From contig NZ_JBAPLU010000015.1 in NCBI RefSeq assembly GCF_037083825.1, positions 1 through 64,000 on the forward strand: a stretch of DNA of 64,000 nucleotides, written 5' to 3'. This document shows, piece by piece, positions 10,316 through 18,867 of this stretch; position 1 is the first letter of the stretch, and each line of letters begins with the position of its first letter. The notes under the pieces are model-generated. The model was not told the origin of the DNA. It saw only the letters and a program-made list of their open reading frames with translations, and made no database searches. The DNA comes from Klenkia sesuvii (GTDB taxonomy: Bacteria; Actinomycetota; Actinomycetes; Mycobacteriales; Geodermatophilaceae). The position numbers and the translations under genes are program-made.

Positions 10316-11152
10316 TCAGCGGAGCGTGCCCCGGGCGACCGAGTCGCTGGAGTGCTCCGGGTCGCCGTCGTAGGGCTCCAGCGACACGTCGACGGTGTCG
10401 TAGTCGGCCAGGTCGACGCCCTCGGGCACGACGTAGCTGCCGGAGGCGCCCTCCAGGTTCCCCAGCGACAGCGCTCCGCGGTCGGCGGACAGCAGCCACA
10501 CCTCGTAGAACCCGTCCGTGGCCGGCGGCGGTGCGGTCAGCTGCACCTGCAGGTCCCACCGGCCGTCGGTCTCGGTCAGGGTGGCCTCGCCGGAGCTGTC
10601 CCAGTCGCCGAACGGGTCGAGCTGGGCGGAGGCGACGGCGGTCCCCGGGATGGGGACCGGGGTGCCGGCGTCGCGGGTGAGGGCGGCGCCGACGGCCACC
10701 CCGACGAGCAGACCGGCCGCGACCGCGCTCGTCACCACCCAGCGCCGGCGGGTCGACCGGCGGGCCGGCCCGACCGAAGTGCCGGCCTCCTCCGCACCGG
10801 CCGGGGACGCCGGCACCGCCCGCAGCGCCGGTGCGGCCGCGGTCGTGTCGTCCGCCGGTGCCGGGGTGGAGGCGTCGACGGGGCTGGGGAGGCCGACGAG
10901 GGCGGGGCCGGCCGACCGCGGGGTGGCGGTGACCCCGGTCTGCGCGGCGACCGCGGCCCAGACGCGGTCGGACACGGGGATCGGCGGGCCGTCCTCGGGC
11001 ACGTCGGCGGGGGCGACGGCCTCGACCGCCCGGCGCAGCGAACGGACCTCGGCGGTGCAGGTCGGGCAGGTGGTGAGGTGGCGGGCGTCGGCCGCCGGCA
11101 GCTGTTCGCCGAGCGCGGCGACGGCGAGGTCCTCAGGCGCGCAGTGGGTCAC
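10316..11152 (-). CDS. anti-sigma factor, RskA family
   Basis: This 278-residue membrane protein has an N-terminal zinc anti-sigma motif (His25, Cys29, Cys32 in HLTTCPTC). A Pro/Ala/Thr-rich linker follows, then one transmembrane helix at about residues 137-157 and an extracytoplasmic RskA domain (FYEVWLLSADRGALSLG, then PEGVDLADYDTVDVSLEP). It should hold the upstream ECF sigma factor at the membrane until intramembrane proteolysis frees it. It overlaps the sigma gene by 20 bases. SigK/RskA pairs in mycobacteria control secreted surface proteins, consistent with the sortase and DUF4397 protein next door. Confidence 0.9.
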   Translation of the reverse strand: MTHCAPEDLAVAALGEQLPAADARHLTTCPTCTAEVRSLRRAVEAVAPADVPEDGPPIPVSDRVWAAVAAQTGVTATPRSAGPALVGLPSPVDASTPAPADDTTAAAPALRAVPASPAGAEEAGTSVGPARRSTRRRWVVTSAVAAGLLVGVAVGAALTRDAGTPVPIPGTAVASAQLDPFGDWDSSGEATLTETDGRWDLQVQLTAPPPATDGFYEVWLLSADRGALSLGNLEGASGSYVVPEGVDLADYDTVDVSLEPYDGDPEHSSDSVARGTLR

Positions 11153-11723
11153 CGGGCACCTCCAACCTGGTCCGTAACCGCTCCAACGTCCGCCGGATGT
11201 GGCTCTTCACCGTGCCCAGCGGCAGGCCCGTGCGGTCGGCAATCTCGCCGTGGGTCAGGTCGGCGAAGAACGCGAGCTCGATGATGCCGCGCTGGGGCTG
11301 GCCGAGCTGCTCCAGCGCGCCGAGGACGAGCACCCGGTCGGTGACCGCGCGGTCCAGCGGCTCGTCGGACGGCGGCGCGCCGGCGGCGCCGGCAGCGGTC
11401 GTGGCGCGGCGGTCCCGCTCGCGGCGGGCCCAGGCGTCGGCGATGCGGTGCCGGCAGATCCCGGTCAACCAGGCCGGCAGCGGACCGGTGTCGGGGCGGT
11501 ACCGGTGCCGGCCGGTCCAGGCGGAGACGAAGGTCTGCTGCACGACGTCCTCGGCCTCGGGGCCCGGGCCCACCGCCCGCACCGCCATGCCGTGCAGGCG
11601 GGCTGCCCACCGCTCGTAGGCCCACGCGAGGGCCTGCTCGTCGCCGGCGGCGAACCGGCGTCCGACCTCGTCGTCCGAGGGGTCGTCGGTGGCCGGCGGG
11701 GGCGACGCGTCCATGGCGACCAT
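11133..11723 (-). CDS. ECF sigma factor, SigK-like
   Basis: This ~196-residue sigma factor has region 2 (LAWAYERWAARLHGMAVRAVG, EDVVQQTFVSAWTGRHRY, then WLTGICRHRIADAWARRER) and region 4 (LEQLGQPQRGIIELAFFADLTHGEIADRTGLPLGTVKSHI). Its partner anti-sigma factor overlaps its 3' end. The start is uncertain: ATGs at 11723 and 11714 both precede the conserved part, none has a convincing ribosome site, and the frame is open to 11759. Likely targets are its own operon and the DUF4397/sortase pair just upstream; this is inference from position. Confidence 0.92.
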   Translation of the reverse strand: MVAMDASPPPATDDPSDDEVGRRFAAGDEQALAWAYERWAARLHGMAVRAVGPGPEAEDVVQQTFVSAWTGRHRYRPDTGPLPAWLTGICRHRIADAWARRERDRRATTAAGAAGAPPSDEPLDRAVTDRVLVLGALEQLGQPQRGIIELAFFADLTHGEIADRTGLPLGTVKSHIRRTLERLRTRLEVPGDPLRA

Positions 11724-11760
11724 GCCGTCGACCCTAGGGTTGAGCAGCGGAAACGGCATC

Positions 11761-12522
11761 TCAGACCGGTTCTGCGACCACGACGACGTTGTCCTCGTAG
11801 GAGCGGATGTCAGCGAGGAACGGGCCGCCGCAGGTGATCAGCACCAGCCGCGGCGGACCGCTGCGGGCGAACAGGTCAGCCAGCGGCACCGACTGCTTGC
11901 TGAACTCTTCGCGGGCCACCACCTGCCAGGTGGTCGAGCCGCCGGCGGCGTCGGTGACCTGCACCTGGTCCCCGACCGACGTCCTGGCCAGCGGGGACAT
12001 CGCGCCCAGGCCCTGCTCGGCGTCGTCGACGTGCCCGGCCAGGACCGCCGAGCCCTCCGGCGCGCCGGGGGCGGGGCCGAACCGGTACCAGCCGACCCGG
12101 GACACGTCCTCGGGGATCGTCATGTTCCCGTCCGGCTCGACCCCGACGGCGTCGACCGGGGCGTCGATGCCCAGCGCGGGCACCACCAGCCGGGTGGGTG
12201 CGGGTAGGGCCGGGGCGACCTGAGGGGTGGCCGGGCGGGCGGTCACCGGGGGCAGGGGAACCCCCGACGACCCACCCGACCCGGCCGGGTCCGGTCCGGC
12301 TGCACCCAACCCCGGGGAGGGGGACGCCGCCGGACCGGACGCGCTGGCGACCACCTCGGCGACCGGCGGGCCGTCCGACGTCCCCGGCCGGGTGAGCAGC
12401 CAGGCGGTCGGCACGCCGACCGCGAGCAGCACGCCCAGCACGACCAGCAGGACGGGGACGCGCACCCCCGGGCGCACGGGTGGCCCCGGGTCAGCCGCGC
12501 TCGGCGGTGAGCCGCCGGGCAC
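11761..12522 (-). CDS. class E/F-type sortase
   Basis: A sortase with an N-terminal membrane anchor (VPVLLVVLGVLLAVGVP), a ~60-residue Pro/Ser/Gly-rich linker and a C-terminal catalytic domain. Numbered from this start, the catalytic residues are His164 (LAGHVDD), Cys231 (LITCGG) and Arg240 (DIRSYEDN). It would cleave a C-terminal sorting signal and attach the protein to the cell wall. The start is ambiguous among GTGs at 12558, 12522 and 12477; 12522 overlaps the upstream gene by 32 bases. The upstream DUF4397 protein, with a sorting-like tail, is its likely substrate. Confidence 0.88.
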   Translation of the reverse strand: MPGGSPPSAADPGPPVRPGVRVPVLLVVLGVLLAVGVPTAWLLTRPGTSDGPPVAEVVASASGPAASPSPGLGAAGPDPAGSGGSSGVPLPPVTARPATPQVAPALPAPTRLVVPALGIDAPVDAVGVEPDGNMTIPEDVSRVGWYRFGPAPGAPEGSAVLAGHVDDAEQGLGAMSPLARTSVGDQVQVTDAAGGSTTWQVVAREEFSKQSVPLADLFARSGPPRLVLITCGGPFLADIRSYEDNVVVVAEPV

Positions 12523-13303
12523 CGAGGCCGAGGGCAACCATGCCGAGCAGTGCGGCACCGACGACCGGCAGCGGCACGCTGCTGTCCAGCAGCCCCGCCG
12601 AGCCGCCGGGGACGCCGGACGGGCTGGAGTGCGTGCCCTCGATGGTCTGGACGGCGAGCTGGTAGCCCGCGTCCTCCGAGCCCCAGGCGTAGACGACGGT
12701 CGAGGTGCCCTCGGCCAGGGTCAGGTCGGCCGGGCCGATGGCGACGGTGTCGGTGCCGGCCAGCACGACGTCGGCGGAGACGGTGCCCGCCGCGGTCACC
12801 AGGCTGGCCTCGTCCGGGTTGGACAGGTCGGGCACGATCACCTGGCCGCCGGCGCGGACGTCGACGGCGGGGGCCGCGGCGTTGTGGCGGACGGTCACCC
12901 GGGCCTGGCCGGCCGGGACCGCCGAGGTGTCGTTGACGTAGGGGGTCAGCACCGGGGTGCCGTCGGCGGTCAGGTGCGCGGAGATCGTGGCGTTTGCGCC
13001 AGCCGGGACGCTGACGTCGTCCGCGGAGGCGGCCGGCTGGGTGCTCGCCGGGTCGGAGCCGGCCGGGTAGATGGCCAGGTCGTAGGTGCCGGCGGGCAGC
13101 TGCAGCGGGTCGGTCAGGGTGCCGGGCTGGAAGTCCGGGATCAGCTCCTCGCCGTTGGCGTAGACGTCGACCGGGACGCCGGGGACGGCGTGCAGGACGG
13201 AGACGGTTGCGGTGTCCTCCGCGGCGAAGGCCGGGGCGGCGAAGGCGCCGAGGGCGAGGGCGCCGGTGGCGCCGACGACGAGGGTCCTGCGGAGCGGGGT
13301 CAT
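12491..13303 (-). CDS. DUF4397 secreted surface protein, probable sortase substrate
   Basis: A 270-residue exported protein. Residues 1-27 form a signal peptide (RRTLVVGATGALALGAFAAP, cleavage near AFAA). The body holds two DUF4397-type beta repeats (VSVLHAVPGVPVDVYANGEEL and VTVRHNAAAPAVDVRAGGQ). The C-terminus reads LPVVG at ~245, then a hydrophobic segment and ARRLTAERG, which is the layout of a cell-wall sorting signal. The ATG at 13303 has GGAAGGA 8-9 bases upstream. The sortase gene overlaps its 3' end, so secretion and anchoring are probably coupled. DUF4397 function is unknown; adhesion or envelope structure is a guess. Confidence 0.85.
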   Translation of the reverse strand: MTPLRRTLVVGATGALALGAFAAPAFAAEDTATVSVLHAVPGVPVDVYANGEELIPDFQPGTLTDPLQLPAGTYDLAIYPAGSDPASTQPAASADDVSVPAGANATISAHLTADGTPVLTPYVNDTSAVPAGQARVTVRHNAAAPAVDVRAGGQVIVPDLSNPDEASLVTAAGTVSADVVLAGTDTVAIGPADLTLAEGTSTVVYAWGSEDAGYQLAVQTIEGTHSSPSGVPGGSAGLLDSSVPLPVVGAALLGMVALGLGARRLTAERG

Positions 13304-13388
13304 CGAGTGTCCTTCCGTGGAGTGGGTGGTGCTCTCACCCCCACTTCCGCCGAACCCCCCGCCCCGGATGCAGCGCGCGCGAAGAAAA

Positions 13389-14357
13389 TCAGGAAGGCGT
13401 CGCGAGGGTCAGCGCGAAGTCCCCGTCCGGGTCGGTCCAGCACTCGGCGACCCGCAGCCCGGCGGCCGCCAGCTCGGCCTCGACGCCCTCGACGGTGAAC
13501 TTGGTGGACACCTCGGTGCGCAGGTCCTCGCCCGCGGCGAACGGGACGTCGAGGTCCAGCGCGCCGATGTGCACCACCTGGTCGCGCACCGAGCGCAGCC
13601 GCATCTCGATCCAGGAGTTCTCCGGGTCCCACAGCGCCACGTGCTCGAAGGCGTCCAGGTCGGCGTCGGCGTCGAGCTCCCGGTCGACCACCGCGAGCAC
13701 GTTCTTGTTGAACGTCGCGGTCACCCCGGCCGCGTCGTCGTAGGCGGTGACCAGCCGGCCGGTGTCCTTGACCAGGTCGGTGCCCAGCAGGAACCAGTCG
13801 CCGGGGTCGAGCATCGCGCCCACGTCGGCCAGGAACGCCGCTCTCGGCCCGGGCTCGAGGTTGCCGATGGTCGAGCCGAGGAAGGCCACCAACCGGGTGC
13901 CCTCGTGGGGGAGCTTGCCCAAGTGCTCGGTGAAGTCACCGACGACGGCGTCCACCGCGAGGTCGGGGAACCGCTCGCCGATCACCTGGCCGGCGTGCCG
14001 CAGCACCGACGCGTCGACGTCGAAGGGCACGAACCGGCGCAGGGTGCCGGCGGTGGTCAGCGACTCGAGCAGCAGCTGGGTCTTCTCCGACGTCCCGCTG
14101 CCCAGCTCGACCAGGGTGTCGGCCCCGGAGAGCACCGCGACCTCGTCGGCGTGCGCGGCCAGGATCGAACGCTCGGCCCGGGTCGGGTAGTACTCGGGCA
14201 GCCGGGTGATCTCGTCGAACAGCTCGCTGCCGCGGGCGTCGTAGAACCAGGTGGGCGGCAGGGTCTTCGGCGTCGCGGTCAGGCCGGCCCGCACGTCGGC
14301 GCGCAGCGCGGCGCCGGCGTCGACCGGGCCGAGGTGGTCGGTCAGGGTGAAGCTCAC
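13389..14357 (-). CDS. egtD: L-histidine N-alpha-methyltransferase EgtD
   Basis: At 322 residues this equals the usual EgtD length. Family motifs are LPPTWFYDARGSELFDEITR and LPEYYPTRAERSIL, the SAM-binding LVELGSGTSEKTQLLL, VAFLGSTIGN and the histidine-binding region near FNKNVLAVVDREL. It trimethylates histidine to hercynine using three SAM. The GTG at 14357 overlaps the egtC stop as GTGA; longer upstream readings run through egtC. It is the last of the contiguous egtABCD genes. Bases 13304-13388 before the DUF4397 gene show no obvious terminator. Confidence 0.96.
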   Translation of the reverse strand: MSFTLTDHLGPVDAGAALRADVRAGLTATPKTLPPTWFYDARGSELFDEITRLPEYYPTRAERSILAAHADEVAVLSGADTLVELGSGTSEKTQLLLESLTTAGTLRRFVPFDVDASVLRHAGQVIGERFPDLAVDAVVGDFTEHLGKLPHEGTRLVAFLGSTIGNLEPGPRAAFLADVGAMLDPGDWFLLGTDLVKDTGRLVTAYDDAAGVTATFNKNVLAVVDRELDADADLDAFEHVALWDPENSWIEMRLRSVRDQVVHIGALDLDVPFAAGEDLRTEVSTKFTVEGVEAELAAAGLRVAECWTDPDGDFALTLATPS

Positions 14358-15043
14358 TGCAGGGCCTCCAGGGTGGTGCCGTCGGGGGTGACCGTGACCA
14401 GGTGCCGGTCGGGGACGTCGGTCCAGCGCGGGTCGTCGTCGTAGGGCTCGCTGGCCAGCACGGTGCCCTCGTCGAGCTCGAGCACCGACAGGGTGTCGCC
14501 CCAGGTGGTGGCCAGCAGCCGGGTGCCGTCGGCGGCCAGCAGGTTCAGCCGCGCCGCGGGGTCCGCCGTCCCGACCTCGACGACGACGTCGCCGAGCGCG
14601 TCGACGCCGCGGTCGAGCACGAGCGCCGCGAGCTGCGCGCTGTCGCACACCGACTCCGCGCCCGGCGCGGGCGTGAGGACGGCGCGGTCGACGCGGCCGT
14701 TGTGCGAGATCAGCCAGCGGCCGTCGGTGAACGGCGCCGCGGCGGTCTCGTCGACCGGCATGCCGACGGTGGCCGACCGCACGGCGGCCAGCACGCACGA
14801 CGACGTCACCGCCGGTGCCACCGACGCGAACGAAGCCGAGCCCCACAGCGGGGTGGCCGCGCGCCAGCGGGCGGGCTCGGCGCGGTCGGGTGCCCACCAG
14901 CCCACGCCCCAGCCGTCGGCGTTGACCGTGCCGTGCCGCTGCCGCCGGGGGGCGTAGGACTGCACCAGCAGCGCGGACGGCGGTTCCAGCACCAGCGACG
15001 CGAGGCTGCGGGGCCTCCCCAGGTACGCGATGTGCCTACACAC
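14354..15043 (-). CDS. egtC: gamma-glutamyl hercynylcysteine sulfoxide amidase EgtC
   Basis: A 229-residue class II glutamine-amidotransferase-like hydrolase. Starting at the GTG at 15043 gives CRHIAYLG directly after the initiator residue, so Cys2 becomes the N-terminal nucleophile after methionine removal; this fixes the start. Other family blocks are SYAPRRQRHGTVNADGWGVGW, then HNGRVDR. It removes the glutamyl group from gamma-glutamyl-hercynylcysteine sulfoxide. The frame is open to 15445 but that part overlaps egtB. Five bases separate it from the egtB stop. Confidence 0.95.
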   Translation of the reverse strand: MCRHIAYLGRPRSLASLVLEPPSALLVQSYAPRRQRHGTVNADGWGVGWWAPDRAEPARWRAATPLWGSASFASVAPAVTSSCVLAAVRSATVGMPVDETAAAPFTDGRWLISHNGRVDRAVLTPAPGAESVCDSAQLAALVLDRGVDALGDVVVEVGTADPAARLNLLAADGTRLLATTWGDTLSVLELDEGTVLASEPYDDDPRWTDVPDRHLVTVTPDGTTLEALQ

Positions 15044-15048
15044 GGTGC

Positions 15049-16311
15049 CTACACATCCCAGGCCAGCCGCACCCCGCTGAACACCTGCCGGCGCTGCGGG
15101 TGGTCCCAGTTGCGGAAGCTCGGCCGCAGGATCGACGCGCCCACCGACCAGGCGCCGCCGCGCAGCACCTTGTAGTCGCCGCCGAAGAACGGGGCGGAGT
15201 AGTCGGCGTAGAGCATCGGGGTGAAACCGGGCCACGCGGTGAAGTCCGACGACGTCCACTCCCAGACGTCGCCCATGAGCTGCTCGACGCCGTAGGCCGA
15301 GGCGCCGGCGGGGTAGGCGCCGACCGGGGCCGGGCGCAGCGCCGTGCCGCCGAGGTTGGCCAGCTCCGGGGTCGGCTCGGTGGATCCCCAGGGGAACCGG
15401 GGGCGCCGGCCGGCGCCGGGGTCCCAGGCAGCGGCCTTCTCCCACTCGACCTCGGTGGGCAGCCGGCCGCCGGCCCAGCGGGCGCAGGCGTCGGCCTCGA
15501 ACCAGGTGATGTGCTGGACCGGTTCGTCACCGGGTACCTCCTCCCGGGTGCCGAAGCGGGTGCGGGTGCCGTCGCCGTGCCAGGTCATCGGGTGCTGCAG
15601 GCCCATGTCGGTGCGCACTTGCCAGCCGCGGTCGGTCCACAGCTCGGGGCGGGCGTAGCCGCCGTCCCCGATGAACTGCTCGTACTCAGCGTTGGTGACC
15701 GGCACCCGGCCGATCTCGAACGCCGGGACGTCGACGGTGTGCGCACCCCGCTCGTTGTCCAGGCTGAACGGCTCGCTCGTGCCGTCGACGCCGATCTGCA
15801 CGGGGCCGCCGGGCACCAGGACACGGGTGCCGACCACGCCGGTGCGCCCGGGCGGCAGGGGGGTGCCCGTGCCCAGCAGCGCCGGGCCCGAGCGCAGCTG
15901 CAGGGTCTGCAGCATCGTCTCGTCGTGCTGCTGCTCGTGGCTGACGACCATCGCGACCTCGAAGGCGTCGGCGTCGGCGATGCGGTCCAGCACCCGGCCG
16001 CGGACCTCGGCGACGTAGCCGCGGGCCTCGACCGGGGGCAGCAGGGGGAGCTGGGCGCGGACCGCGCGGGGGTGGGTGAACGCGTCGTAGAGCTGCTCGA
16101 CGTCGGGGCGCAGGATGCCGCAGCGCCCGGCCTCGCCGCCGCGCAGCAGCCACAGGTCCTCCTGCTGGCCGATGTGCGCGAGGTCCCAGACCAGCGGGCT
16201 CATCAGCGGGTCGTGCTGGCGCAGCAGCTCGGGCTCGTCGAGGTCGGTGAGGTGCAGGGTGCGCTCCCGCGCCGCGGCGAGGTCGCGCACCACCGTGTCG
16301 ATGTCGGTCAC
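15049..16311 (-). CDS. egtB: hercynine oxygenase EgtB (iron sulfoxide synthase)
   Basis: A 420-residue enzyme with a DinB-type N-terminal half and a formylglycine-generating-enzyme-like C-terminal half. The three iron histidines are His46 (WDLAHIGQQED), His125 and His129 (SHEQQHDET). The FGE half has VTNAEYEQFIGDGGY, GRLPTEVEWEKAA, GDVWEWTSSDF and RGGAWSVG. It joins gamma-glutamylcysteine to hercynine and oxidises the sulfur using O2. The GTG at 16311 overlaps the egtA stop. Confidence 0.96.
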   Translation of the reverse strand: MTDIDTVVRDLAAARERTLHLTDLDEPELLRQHDPLMSPLVWDLAHIGQQEDLWLLRGGEAGRCGILRPDVEQLYDAFTHPRAVRAQLPLLPPVEARGYVAEVRGRVLDRIADADAFEVAMVVSHEQQHDETMLQTLQLRSGPALLGTGTPLPPGRTGVVGTRVLVPGGPVQIGVDGTSEPFSLDNERGAHTVDVPAFEIGRVPVTNAEYEQFIGDGGYARPELWTDRGWQVRTDMGLQHPMTWHGDGTRTRFGTREEVPGDEPVQHITWFEADACARWAGGRLPTEVEWEKAAAWDPGAGRRPRFPWGSTEPTPELANLGGTALRPAPVGAYPAGASAYGVEQLMGDVWEWTSSDFTAWPGFTPMLYADYSAPFFGGDYKVLRGGAWSVGASILRPSFRNWDHPQRRQVFSGVRLAWDV

Positions 16312-17570
16312 TGGTCCTCCTCGGTGGCCGCCAGCAACGCGGCCTCGGGTCCCGCGGTGCGGGCGGTGGTCAGGACGGCGTCCCCCGGGCTGCGGCCGGC
16401 CTCGACCAGCTCGGCCAGGGCGTGCAGGTCGGGGCGCAGGCCGGCGGGGACCCGGTCGGCCGCGGCCGCCAGGCAGGCCCGGGCGGCGGCGTGCAGGGCG
16501 GGGTCGGCCAGGCTGTGGTGGGCGGCGTCGGTCCAGCGACCGACGACGGGCAGGCAGGCCTCGGCGGCCCGGTCGGCGGCCACCGGGTCGTCGAGCAGGG
16601 TGGCGACCAGGGCGGCCAGCGCCGGCCAGGCCGGGCCGGCGTCGAGGTAGCGGACCTCCAGGAACCCGCGCAACCGGATCGGCGGGAACAGCGTGGTCAG
16701 GTGGTAGTCGAGGTCGCCGGCCGAGGGACGGCGGCCGCCCAGCAGGACCCGCCCGGCCGCCCAGTCGGCGAACGGCACCCTGCTGGTCACCGGTTCGGCG
16801 CCGCCGTCGTCGGTCCAGCGCACCAGCATCACCGGGGCGGCCAGGGCGTAGTCGGCCCACTCGTCGGCCGGCTCGCGACGGCCCAGGAGCGGCCCGCAGC
16901 GGGCCTGGTCGAGGTCGCCCCACACCTGCTGCCGGGTCGAGGCCCAGCCGGTCTCGCGGCCGGCCAGCAGGGGTGAGCTCGCGGAGACGGCCACCAGCAC
17001 CGGGCCCAGGGCGTGCGCCAGGGCCACCCGGTCGCGCTGCTCGGCACCCACCCCGGCCTCGAGGTTGAGCTGCAGCGACGCCGTCGACGTCATCATGGCC
17101 GCGCCCGCCCGCGGGCAGCCGACGGCGGCGAAGTGCCGCTCCATGGCCCGGTACCGCGGGCCGGGGCTGACCCGGCCCGTGGGCCGCAGCGGGTCGGTGC
17201 CCAGCGGGGCCAGGCCCAGCCCGTCGGCGCGCAGCGCCCCGCGGACCACCGCGACGTCGGCCCGCAACCCGGCCACGGCCGCGACGACGTCCGGCTCCGG
17301 CGGGCCGGAGAGCTCGACCTGGCCGCCGGGCTCCAGGGTCACCCGGCTGCGGCCGGTCAGCGGCGGCAGCGCGGCGACGGCTGCGGTGATCCGGGACCAC
17401 GGCACGCGCGCGCCCGGGTCGGCGAGGTCCACCAGGTGCGCCTCGAGCTCCAGCCCCACGGGGCCGGGTGGGGCCGGGGTCAGGGCGGTCGCGTGCACGT
17501 GCTCGCGGGCGGCCGCGACGTCGGCCAGCGGGACCAGGTGCTGATCGGTGCCGTGCACGGGCGTGGCCAC
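16308..17570 (-). CDS. egtA: glutamate-cysteine ligase EgtA
   Basis: A ~420-residue GCS2-family ligase: GLELEAHLVDLADP, LEPGGQVELSGPP, RYRAMERHFAAVG, MMTSTASLQLNLEAG and LRGFLEVRYLDAGPAW. It makes gamma-glutamylcysteine, the sulfur donor for EgtB. The start is uncertain. The GTG at 17570 sits directly behind GGAGGGG, and a second GTG lies at 17558; longer readings to 18065 overlap the divergent DUF309 gene and lack family similarity. It is the first gene of the ergothioneine operon. Confidence 0.92.
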   Translation of the reverse strand: MATPVHGTDQHLVPLADVAAAREHVHATALTPAPPGPVGLELEAHLVDLADPGARVPWSRITAAVAALPPLTGRSRVTLEPGGQVELSGPPEPDVVAAVAGLRADVAVVRGALRADGLGLAPLGTDPLRPTGRVSPGPRYRAMERHFAAVGCPRAGAAMMTSTASLQLNLEAGVGAEQRDRVALAHALGPVLVAVSASSPLLAGRETGWASTRQQVWGDLDQARCGPLLGRREPADEWADYALAAPVMLVRWTDDGGAEPVTSRVPFADWAAGRVLLGGRRPSAGDLDYHLTTLFPPIRLRGFLEVRYLDAGPAWPALAALVATLLDDPVAADRAAEACLPVVGRWTDAAHHSLADPALHAAARACLAAAADRVPAGLRPDLHALAELVEAGRSPGDAVLTTARTAGPEAALLAATEEDQ

Positions 17571-17698
17571 CCCCTCCAGGTCCGGACCGGTCGACGACGA
17601 CCGCGGGTCGGTGCGGGGGCGGTCTGCGCGGGGCGGACCGTCCTCGCTCCCCAGGGTGCCCCCCGTGCTCGCGCCGGGGCAACCCAGGGGGTGCCCGT

Positions 17699-17720
17699 CC
17701 ACCTGGTGGACACCTGGTGG
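17699..17720. promoter_or_regulatory. tandem CACCTGGTGG motif in divergent egtA/DUF309 gap
   Basis: Two copies of CACCTGGTGG lie 11 bases apart. The first forms CCACCTGGTGG, itself nearly palindromic. They are 13 bases before the DUF309 ATG and about 130 bases upstream of egtA. A repeated dyad in a divergent gap is a reasonable operator candidate. No regulator is identified, and it may be a compositional accident. The rest of the 17571-17732 gap shows no other clear signal. Confidence 0.35.
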
Positions 17721-17732
17721 TGGGGTGGGGGC

Positions 17733-18182
17733 ATGGTGCGCGACCGCGACGAGGAGGGCCGGGCCCGCAACGCCCGCCCACGCGACGGGCTCGGCCGGCC
17801 GCTGCCCTACGGGGTGCCGGGGGAGCCGCGGGCGCCGGAAGGCGTCGTCCGCTCGGCGGCGCAGACCCTCGCCGAGGCGCAGGAGCTGCTCGACGCCGGG
17901 CGCCCCTTCCACGCCCACGAGGTGCTGGAGGACGCCTGGAAGACCGGGCCGCCCGAGCAGCGCGAGCTCTGGCGCGGGCTGGCCCAGCTGGCCGTCGGGC
18001 TGACCCACGCGGCGCGCGGCAACGCCACCGGGGCGCGCACCCTCCTCGACCGCGGCGCCGGGCACGTGGCCGCGGCCGCCGAGGCGGCCGCGGCCCTGGG
18101 CGTGGACGGGCCCGGGCTCGCGGCGTGGGCGCGGGCGCTGGACGTCGCCGCCGTGGGTGACCCGCCCCGGTTGCGGACCTGA
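17733..18182 (+). CDS. DUF309 family protein
   Basis: A 149-residue protein whose core AQELLDAGRPFHAHEVLEDAWK, ERELWRGLAQLAVGLTHAARGN is the DUF309 signature (HxxHExxE-type helix pair). The family is small, helical and of unknown biochemical function. The ATG at 17733 is chosen; the frame is open further upstream but would overlap egtA. It is transcribed divergently from the ergothioneine operon and converges on a DedA gene 18 bases away. Confidence 0.85.
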   Translation: MVRDRDEEGRARNARPRDGLGRPLPYGVPGEPRAPEGVVRSAAQTLAEAQELLDAGRPFHAHEVLEDAWKTGPPEQRELWRGLAQLAVGLTHAARGNATGARTLLDRGAGHVAAAAEAAAALGVDGPGLAAWARALDVAAVGDPPRLRT

Positions 18183-18200
18183 CCGGCGGTCCGGCCGGGG

Positions 18201-18827
18201 TCAGGCCCCGGCGGCCACGGGGGCGGGCGTGGCGAGGGCGGCCCGGCGGCGGCGGACCAGCTTGACGGCGAGCACGGCGGCCACCAGCAGGCCGACGACC
18301 AGTGGTACGACGGCGTAGAGGTCGGGGTCCAGCGGCGGCACCAGCGAGGCGGCGGTGGTACCGCTCACCACCATCACCGAGGCCCAGGCGGTGGCGCCGG
18401 CCAGCTGGGCGACGGTGAACCGGCGGTAGGACACCCCGGCCGCGGCCGCCGCGCGCGGGGTGAGGGTGCGGGTGCCGGCGACGCACTGCGCGACGGCGAC
18501 CACGACGAGGGGGTGCTGCCGCAGGCCGGCGAAGACCCGGCCGAGCAGGCGGCGCAGCCGTCCCTTCACCTTCGCCGGGGCCGCGGTGTGCCGACCCCGC
18601 CACCACGACAGGTGGGCCCCGACGACGGTGGACGCGGTGACGACGGCGATGACCAGGGCGAGGGGCAACCCCCGGTTGACAGACAGCCACCCGGCCGCGA
18701 GCGCGGCGGTGCTGCCGGGCAGCAGCATGCCGGCCAGGAAACCGGCCTCGACGACCAGGACGGCGGCGATCACCACGAGCCCCGTGCCGCGCGGGGTGTG
18801 CAGGAGGGAGCGCAGCAGGTCGTCCAC
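18201..18827 (-). CDS. DedA-family membrane protein (VTT domain)
   Basis: A 208-residue protein with about five hydrophobic segments. It has the DedA-type sequence GFLAGMLLPGSTAALAAGWL near residue 30, then FAGLRQHPLVVVAVAQCVAG and RTLTPRAAAAAGVSYRRFTVAQLAGATAW. DedA proteins are thought to be lipid scramblases or flippases, for example of undecaprenyl phosphate, and influence membrane homeostasis. It starts at GTG 18827 and ends in a basic tail (KLVRRRR). The MarR gene lies 40 bases upstream on the same strand and may share its transcript. Confidence 0.85.
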   Translation of the reverse strand: MDDLLRSLLHTPRGTGLVVIAAVLVVEAGFLAGMLLPGSTAALAAGWLSVNRGLPLALVIAVVTASTVVGAHLSWWRGRHTAAPAKVKGRLRRLLGRVFAGLRQHPLVVVAVAQCVAGTRTLTPRAAAAAGVSYRRFTVAQLAGATAWASVMVVSGTTAASLVPPLDPDLYAVVPLVVGLLVAAVLAVKLVRRRRAALATPAPVAAGA

Positions 18828-18867
18828 CGTCGGGTGGTGCCCCGCCGGGCCGGCCGCCGAACATGCC

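Noticed and set aside
15049..18864. 1271-codon minus-strand frame from egtB to beyond DedA
   Set aside because: Only the part from 16311 down is EgtB. The upstream part runs out of frame through egtA and DedA and opposite DUF309, giving Arg/Pro-rich sequence.
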